A stretch of DNA of 64,000 bases from Stachybotrys elegans (lineage: Eukaryota; Ascomycota; Sordariomycetes; Hypocreales; Stachybotryaceae), in the NCBI GenBank assembly GCA_020746835.1, contig JAGPNK010000004.1:2480001-2544000 (forward strand). The letters are read 5' to 3'. Of the stretch, positions 57,483-64,000 are shown piece by piece (the first letter of the stretch is position 1; the number at the start of each line of letters is the position of its first letter). A program made the translations under genes and the position numbers. The notes under the pieces are model-generated. The model had not been told where the DNA came from. It ran no database searches and worked only from the letters and a program-made list of their open reading frames with translations.

Positions 57483-59468
57483 TTATATCTGAGGATAGCA
57501 TTTATGACGGTCATCTGACTCTTCCCATCCAACGCACTTGAAACACGAGAGGAGGTTCTTGGGATCCAGCTCCTTCTTTATCTTTAACAGACGACTGTAG
57601 TTCTCCTCACCCCAAAAGCTCGCAACAGGATCCGGCTCGTACGTGTCTCCTTCGTTCATATATGCTCCGCCATTGGGAGTCATGGCGCGAATCTTGTCCA
57701 TTGCAGTACTGACGCCACGGAAAGTACCAGCAACTGCATCTGGAGCAGTAGCTTGGTCATCGGCAGGGTCAAAGAATTCCTGGTAGACGAGATGCCAAGG
57801 GGATTGCCGCTATTGTATATCCATTAGTATTGACCGGCGTTGTGGATGTGATTGTACTTACCCAGGCTGGGGTTACCGAAGACTGTCCAAGACCTCCGGG
57901 CCTATCAGAGTCGGGCACCTCATACTTGTAAGGAGTAACAAGAAGGGCCCCATACTGGCTTCTCTCAACGAGCGCATCGACAAGAGCTTTCTTGCTTTCT
58001 TGGCTCTGAAACGTTTCCTTGGGTACCAATCTGGACGACTGAACAATCATAGAGCCAATACCTTCCTGCACAAACGCCCTGGCCTCCGGGGTGTTCTGAA
58101 AGGCGTATTGGCTGGGGAGAGTAGTGATGTTCTTTCTAAAGGGTATAGTTCCACCAGAGACAGATTCAAAGTATTCGTAAATAGGCCTCAAGGACTCTTC
58201 GGCCTCCTCGACACTGATCTTAGGAGTGATTGAAATAAAGGTAGTGAGGTTATTGGCCCCAAAGCCTAGATAACCACCCCAACCCTCTTCTGCCCACTTC
58301 AAGGCATTTTCAACGAAAATCTCCGTTACAGCTTGAGCGCCAACCGGAAGAGCCATGCCCAAGCTTGCAAACTAGTCGAATATTAGCGTGATGTCGTTCC
58401 TGTACGAAAGTTGCTCACCGTAAAGGAAGTGTCCTTGTGAATCTTGGTGGTAACCTCAGTCACAACGCCAAAGGTACCACCACCTCCGCCTCGAAGTGCA
58501 AAGAAGATGTCTTGATTATGGCACCTGTTTGCAGTCACGAAGGTTCCGTTGGGAAGGACAACCTTCATCTGCATAGTGTTATCCACACCAAGACCGTAGG
58601 TTGGAGTGAACGGGCCGTGTCCTCCTCCCTGGACCCAACCGCCAGCAGCACCGACCGTGGGGCATGTTCCGGCCACGATCTGACCCAGAATCAGCAAGTA
58701 GGCAAAAGAATTCCGACGGTGAACTTACCAAGTAGCCTGTGTTGGCCAGGAAGTCGTACACTCCACCCCACATTTGACCAGCACCATACGTCACAACGGG
58801 ACCAACAGATGCAGGGCACCCTTCAGGGGTAAAGTCTTCGTCTAGCAAAATTTCGGGTTGCATGTTGAAAGTCCTAAGATCCCTAAGTTAGAAGATTTCA
58901 ATGAGAATTGTGGCAGGGATCTGTACCAGATTCCCAATGTATGGGGTGCAGCGCTTCTGCCCTGGTAGTTGTGTCCAGTATTCTTGATGGTAACCGGCAG
59001 GTTGTGCTCATCGGCAAACGCCAGGGTGGCCTGGATGTCCTCAACGCTTCGAACATCAACATAGTAGTCTGGCACACTTCCTTGATAGCAGGTACCTGCC
59101 ATAGGATTTTCCTTGATGCTCGGGCTGAGCGTGCACTTTTCACCAGTAGCCATGCAGGTGCCAAAGGAAGGACTATGGTATGAACCAAAGTCGGTCACTA
59201 GAGTGGGAGACTGTAGGAGGCCGGCTTGGATAGTTGCACAAATGTCCGTGTTTGCAGCATCGGCATGAATCCCGGTGGCGTTCTGGTAGGATGAGTAGCA
59301 TGGCAGTCCGTAAGGGTAGCCAGCATGCAGCCGGTCTGATACCTTATCTCTGAGAGAATCCCAGGCAGACTGAGGGACGTTGAGGATTGCTGGGGAAGAC
59401 CGGCTGAGATGGTCGCTTGACGAAGCGCTGACAACGCCAAGCAGCAGGAAGAAGGCCAGGACAGTCAT
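57483..59468 (-). CDS. Secreted FAD-linked oxidoreductase, BBE type
   Basis: Exons 59468-58927, 58873-58729, 58679-58419, 58371-57862 and 57809-57483 give 594 residues. A signal peptide (MTVLAFFLLLGVVSAS) sends it out of the cell. The PCMH-type FAD domain shows TIKNTGHNYQGRS, where His is the usual 8-alpha attachment, and AGTCPTVGAAGGWVQGGG, where Cys is the usual 6-S-cysteinyl attachment. Both covalent links are therefore possible. RGGGGGTFGVVTEVT and the C-terminal BBE segment (ENYSRLLKIKKELDPKNLLSCFKCVGW) complete the family. Members oxidise alcohols, sugars or phenolic and alkaloid intermediates with O2. GATTCCGGCC, the reverse of the word at 20860 and 24686, lies at 59867-59876, about 400 bases upstream. 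The substrate is unknown. Confidence 0.92.
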
Positions 59469-60481
59469 GCTGTATCACTGGTGGGACGAACAAAGAGAAT
59501 ACAAGCCTGACCAACGATGGGAAGAACACGAGATGGGTTTATTTATACAGGAGAGGAGGGAGACCCCCCTTATGGGCTTACGGATGTGATTCGTTAGAGT
59601 GCGAAAGAAGGATTCGTCAGTTTGGGGTCTTGATGGAGCTACCAAGGCTTCCTGCAATGCTGATCAGGCACACGGGACTGCCAAGAATGATGCGGTGTGC
59701 TAACCAAACAGATTAAAGAACTATTTCAGGGAATTGGGGAGGGGAGAGGTCAAATTGTGGCACTGACAGGCTCATTCACTCGTTTTGGTCGTATAGACAG
59801 GGAAGCCCAGTGTCGAAAGGATTCCCCCTTACTCTCTTCCGCGTGTAGGAGAGGAGGAAGGTCTCGGATTCCGGCCGTCTCTCCATCCCGAATCCTCTAG
59901 ACTAACCGCACAAGGATGATAGCTAATACGATATATACGATATTTGGGCTACCATGTTTATTGCAAACGCTGGGGGCAGGCTAACAGACATTAGACAATT
60001 CACATGTTCAAAACCTGCAGCATACGGAAACTTTCTATCCCTATGATTCTATATAATGTATCTTTCACAAGCCCGATCTATGTAGTGGGATAGTGGTTGT
60101 AGACTGTTGATACCAGGGGCGCTGTGGGGTGGCGGCATTTTGCGCCTTCGGACATTTCATGAGATGCTCAGACAACTGTAGAAAAAGAAAAGAAACTAAA
60201 CTACAGTCTTGCAGCTACAAAAGATTGTGCCTCTCTAATCTTTGGGCTGTCCTGTGGAGCAAAAGATTCCTCATCGCTCAGGCAAATTCAGATGTGACCC
60301 AGTTGAGAAACCATACGAAATGTGGCTGGTTCAATATTGCATCTCCGTTCTTGTACCAAGGGCTTAGACGTGGATTTGGATCCTACTATATGAATGGCAT
60401 TTAACCTATTGCTCTCTAGCCTGGGCATGATGAATATGCACATCTGGACATGGTCACCCACCCATCAGACGAATAGTCGAG
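59469..60481. promoter_or_regulatory. Upstream region of BBE flavoprotein gene
   Basis: About 1 kb between two same-strand (reverse) genes. It contains GATTCCGGCC at 59867-59876 in a TCTCGGATTCCGGCCG context, similar to the CGG-rich words of the gentisate-type promoter at 24.7 kb. Otherwise only short frames without domains; the right part is the CoA-transferase 3' side. Confidence 0.45.
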
Positions 60482-62383
60482 CTATGCCTTGACAACTTCA
60501 ACGTTCAGATCAGTTGGCCATACAGGCGCATCAACCCCATTTCCTCTTGTTCCAACATCAAACCGCAAATCAACGGTATTTTCGGTGAACTGAGAGATCG
60601 GTTTTGGGAGGACGAAAGTTGCCCCTACGGCGCCTGCCCTCCGTCCCTCGAAGAACTGGGGCTTGAAGAGGATTTGGCCGTCCTTCATGTACATGAGAGG
60701 AAGGAGCTTTGCAAACATGTGTTGCATATTCTCGTAGTGTCGCAGTACTGGCTTGTTGTGGCGTTCCCACAGATCTGCCCACACGTCGGCGGGATACTCA
60801 CCAACAGACTCTGCAAGCCAGGCTGAGTAGTAGTTGAGGGCGGTCTGCAGATGAGAAATCCGGTCAGTAGGTGTTTTTTGTGCTTCAGTACCATCTCAAT
60901 GCTTACATCAACGCTAAATGACCCTCCTTGCTCGGCTCTCATAATGAGAGCATGCAAGATGCCGACGGATCCCATGACTCCAGTACTAAGCGCAACACCA
61001 GTCAGTCACAGCTCGTATCCAACGCGAGAGGGCTTGGACATACCAAAAGTCGGAGTTTGGGAAGACGGGCGTCACAGGCTCGTCCAGACCCATGGCTCGC
61101 CCGAAGCCCGAGGAAATGCCACAACAGGCGTCGCTGATCTGCTGCCAGCCACTGCGGTGCGCCCACGGACCATGCCACCCGTAGCAGTTCTCTCTGGCAT
61201 AGATTATGCCCCTTCCTCGGCCGCGAATAGATTCAAAGACAGCCTCACGTCCAAAGCCGTGCTTTTCCAGGACCCCGGGTCGGTAACCATCCAAGACGAC
61301 GTCGGCGTCCTGAATCAGTGCCCAGAGCTTCTCCTTATCCTCGGCCTTTTTGAGGTCAAGATGTGAGTTCCATTTGCCCCAGTTCAAGTCGTGGTGGACG
61401 GCGGACAGATCGGTGGTATCTGGTCCAGTCACGCGCATGACAGAGGCGCCCATCTCTGCGAGGGATCGCGTGATGGAAGGTCCAGCGATGATGCGAGTCA
61501 AGTCAACAACCTTGAGCCCAGCAAGTGGGCGGCGGGCGGACGAAGGCTTAGATTCCACCTCGGGCCACCATGTCGCAGGGAGATCGTCGTGGAATTTCTT
61601 GATTTCGTAAAGCCCAGCATCGTAGTTGGCCTTTCCAGACTCGGACGAGAAATACTCCTCCTTGGTGAGGGCGATGCAACCTGCCTGCTTATATTCCTCG
61701 TTCATCAAATCGTCGATGTTTGTGGAGGTGAATTGCTCGACTTTCTCCTGGATCCGAGCCACGGCTGTGTCGAGATCCGCAACGGAAGGGTCTTGGGTTG
61801 GAAGCCCAAGGGCCGTAAGTGAGGGATCAGCATTCAGGCTACCATGGACATGAAAGTAGCGGCTATCCTTTGTCTTGTAGATGCTAGTCGCCAGGCCGCG
61901 GTAGAGGCTCATACTGTCATGCTTATCGCAGTTGGGTATGATTTTGAAGTTACTGGGATCAATCGGATTGAAAGGCTTTGGTTTCCCATCCTCGCCGATT
62001 ATTTGAGCAATGAGGGGGCTCATGAAGAAAAGACAAGCATGATCACTAAACAATCGGTGTCAGCACTAGAGAAGACAGGGAAGTGAGAGTCTGAACGCTC
62101 GAGGAACATACGTGTCGATAAGGATGTCGCCGGGATCGACCTTGTATTTCTTCTGGATCAGCAGTGAGAGGACAGATGCCTCATAACCTTTGAGAGCACT
62201 GATACTCTCGGAGAAGCGCCAGCTGATGGGGACGCTGGGCTGGTCATTGCCGACAAACTTGACCCGCTTCAGGGCAATCTCAGCTGCACCGTCGGGGATG
62301 TTGTGAGCAAGTCGCGGATTCTTCAAGATGCCTGTGTCAAGGACACGTCGGGCCTCTTCGGGAACTGAATACGATACTGCCAT
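60482..62383 (-). CDS. Family III CoA-transferase (CaiB/BaiF)
   Basis: Exons 62383-62112, 62045-61044, 60985-60907 and 60844-60482 give 571 residues. The core shows RPLAGLKVVDLTRIIAGPSITRSLAEMGASVMRV, the opening strand and helix of CaiB/BaiF enzymes. WNSHLDLKKAEDKEKL and DADVVLDGYRPGVLEKHGFG follow, then IYARENCYGWHGPWAHRSGWQQISDACCG. These enzymes move CoA between acids through an Asp-bound intermediate; alpha-methylacyl-CoA racemases share the fold. An extra N-terminal region of about 150 residues, typical of the fungal subgroup, precedes the core. No signal peptide; cytosolic or peroxisomal. It may activate an aromatic or C4 acid, but linkage to the catabolic block at 20-34 kb is speculation. 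Confidence 0.9.
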
Positions 62384-64000
62384 TGTGAGTTGCTTTCAAG
62401 CCTTTCCGATCATGCGTTTGGTTATAGCTCAATGGGGAAGTCGGAACCAACCTCACGGGGCAGACGGGATTTAAGAAGCTGAAAAGGGGGTTGGGTGTCG
62501 GGAAAGTCGTAGCGCCGAATCCCGGATCCGCCAGCCCATCGACGGCGACTGGCCAGGTCGCTTGCGCGACTCGCGTGATTATAGAACTCACATCAGTTAG
62601 TGCCCCAAATAAGTATTTGCCGATGCTAGGGACTTCGACTAAACCGGGGCCGCATACGGAGTTCAGTCACTTGAGGATGGACCCATTTCTCACGGGATGG
62701 GAAGCTTTTGGCATTGGCCGATCTGTCTCACTAGTATCCAGTCGTGGGGCATTAGTTCTTGCCCTGCTTACCCGGAGACTTAAGATTCAGGCGATCGTCC
62801 ATGTCGACATTGCTCATCAAGTTCCCAGAACGTGGGAATTCCCGATCCGGCGCCCTAATGATAGAGATCGGTGGACTCGTTAGATTGCCGAGATCACCTT
62901 GATTCATCGTCGTTTACTTGTAGTGAAAGGGGCTGCTGTGCCATACAACGACAATGTGTCCATCATGTGGGCTCTTATATGTGGAGACAGAGTTACTGTT
63001 CAGACTGTATGCTCCAACAACATCTCTTGTTGGTGAATGGACACATCACGTGTTGAGTGTATATGGCTATTACCGTTCGGTTACTCCCTTGTAAGCGACA
63101 ACGGCTTATAAGATGAAGGCGAATACCTCATTTAGCATACCCCTGGAGAATAGTCACAACCGTTGTGAATTTGGGATGAGAATGGCTGTGGAGCAGAGAG
63201 GATGTTCTCTCCAGGGTGTATCAAATTGCGTCGTTCAATGAGTTAGAAACCAGCATGCCAAGCGTGATGACCTCTGCAGATCACCTCCATCACCTCTAGT
63301 CTGGTCAATTACTGCATATCGGTAGCGATACCAAGTCCCCTAGTATATAAGGATTGTCAAAGCTCAGCTTTAGATAGCGCCGATGGTTGGCTGGATTACA
63401 GCTAGTGATAACACTACCCGAGTCACGAGTTATGTGTCAAAACTCCGCAATTGACTTGGCTGGATCTAATTGCTTTCTTGGCACCTCACTCACCGTAATG
63501 CCCAAATGACGGGTTGCAGTGTACGTGGCACTCCGCCGTACCTATACGAGAAGTGGACGCTATGCAGACCGGCATTTTGGGCGGACACCGCATCTTGTCG
63601 TAGGTTCGAATCATCATGTCTCAGATGATCGTCAATAAGATTTAAGCACCCGGGCAAAATCGTGTAAACATTGTGGTAGTATCCAATTCATGCTGGTGGC
63701 CGAGGTTATCATCATTCACGGTGAGGTGAGGTCGGCAGGAAAGCCACCGTGTCCTCCAGTGCCCCTTCGACTGAAGAGCTGCTGAAGCGGATGCATCCAT
63801 GAGTCCCATGCCAGATGGCATGAATTAAAATGCGGATTCGACTCAAGCCCTTGCGCCCGTCGACCGCGACGAGGCCCACGCACGAGGCCTGAGCTTTGTC
63901 TCAACCCAGGCGATGAGCGTAAGGGTCTTCAACCCGCCACAGGATCCCATGAGGCCTCCCTGGCTTAGATATCACATGAAACGGCAGAGGCTCACCGATA
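62384..64000. other. 1.6-kb right-end region without gene
   Basis: The left part is the CoA-transferase promoter and includes CCGAATCCCGGATCCG at 62515-62530, a CGG/CCG-rich word similar to those at 24.69 kb. The rest has short frames on both strands, none with domain content. No RNA gene or transposon terminus was recognised up to the window edge. Confidence 0.45.

Noticed and set aside
63590..63640. GGTTCGAATC word suggesting a tRNA T loop
   Set aside because: The flanking bases do not form a T stem, and no acceptor or anticodon arm can be drawn upstream.
1..64000. CRISPR arrays, bacterial operons or prophage
   Set aside because: No regularly spaced repeats are visible; spliceosomal introns and fungal families throughout show a eukaryotic chromosome.

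Overview
The window comes from the nuclear genome of a filamentous ascomycete (Pezizomycotina, probably Sordariomycetes). The evidence is short GT-AG introns of about 45-90 nt with CTAAC/CTGAC-type branch points, Zn2Cys6 regulators, a highly reducing polyketide synthase (HR-PKS), a fungal CBM1, a Bys1-type secreted protein, a NACHT-WD40 receptor-like gene and an intron-containing tRNA-Glu. Most coding regions had to be assembled across introns. Exon joins given below were checked by hand for phase and for continuity of the protein family, without transcript data.

Layout. 0-7.1 kb: the 3' three quarters of an HR-PKS, cut by the left edge. 7.1-20 kb: a DUF6594-like gene of doubtful integrity, a seven-exon membrane protein, a LaeA-like methyltransferase divergent from a DHA2-type MFS exporter, and a secreted Bys1-family protein. 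A 2.2-kb stretch without genes follows. 20-34 kb: a GFA-type zinc protein, then a catabolic block: Zn2Cys6 regulator, fumarylacetoacetate-hydrolase-family protein, gentisate 1,2-dioxygenase-like cupin, type I sulfatase, a regulator with two tandem Zn2Cys6 clusters, and an intracellular GH3 beta-glucosidase. 34-47 kb: tRNA-Glu(CTC), a DUF6536-like membrane protein, an SDR divergent from a third Zn2Cys6 regulator, a free-standing alanyl-tRNA editing protein, a GNAT and a secreted GH43-CBM6-CBM1 enzyme. 47-57 kb: a small cysteine-rich secreted protein, a fructosamine-kinase-like protein, a second MFS transporter and a 1634-residue hydrolase-NACHT-WD40 protein. 57-62.4 kb: a secreted BBE-type flavoprotein and a family III CoA-transferase. 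The last 1.6 kb shows no gene.

The block worth most attention is 20.8-34 kb. The hydrolase and the ring-cleaving dioxygenase are divergent neighbours, next to a regulator. They are followed by a sulfatase divergent from the tandem-zinc regulator, and by the cytosolic beta-glucosidase. I infer a pathway that strips sulfate or glucose from aromatic conjugates and degrades the ring through gentisate. A 10-bp word, GGCCGGAATC, recurs near the first regulator, in the hydrolase/dioxygenase promoter and upstream of the distant BBE-type flavoprotein gene. A perfect 10-bp inverted repeat lies between the sulfatase and the tandem-zinc regulator. Both hint at shared control but are untested.

The PKS, methyltransferase and exporter could belong to a biosynthetic cluster continuing to the left, but unrelated-looking genes separate them. 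The hydrolase-NACHT-WD40 gene is a fungal NLR-like protein of the kind implicated in non-self recognition.
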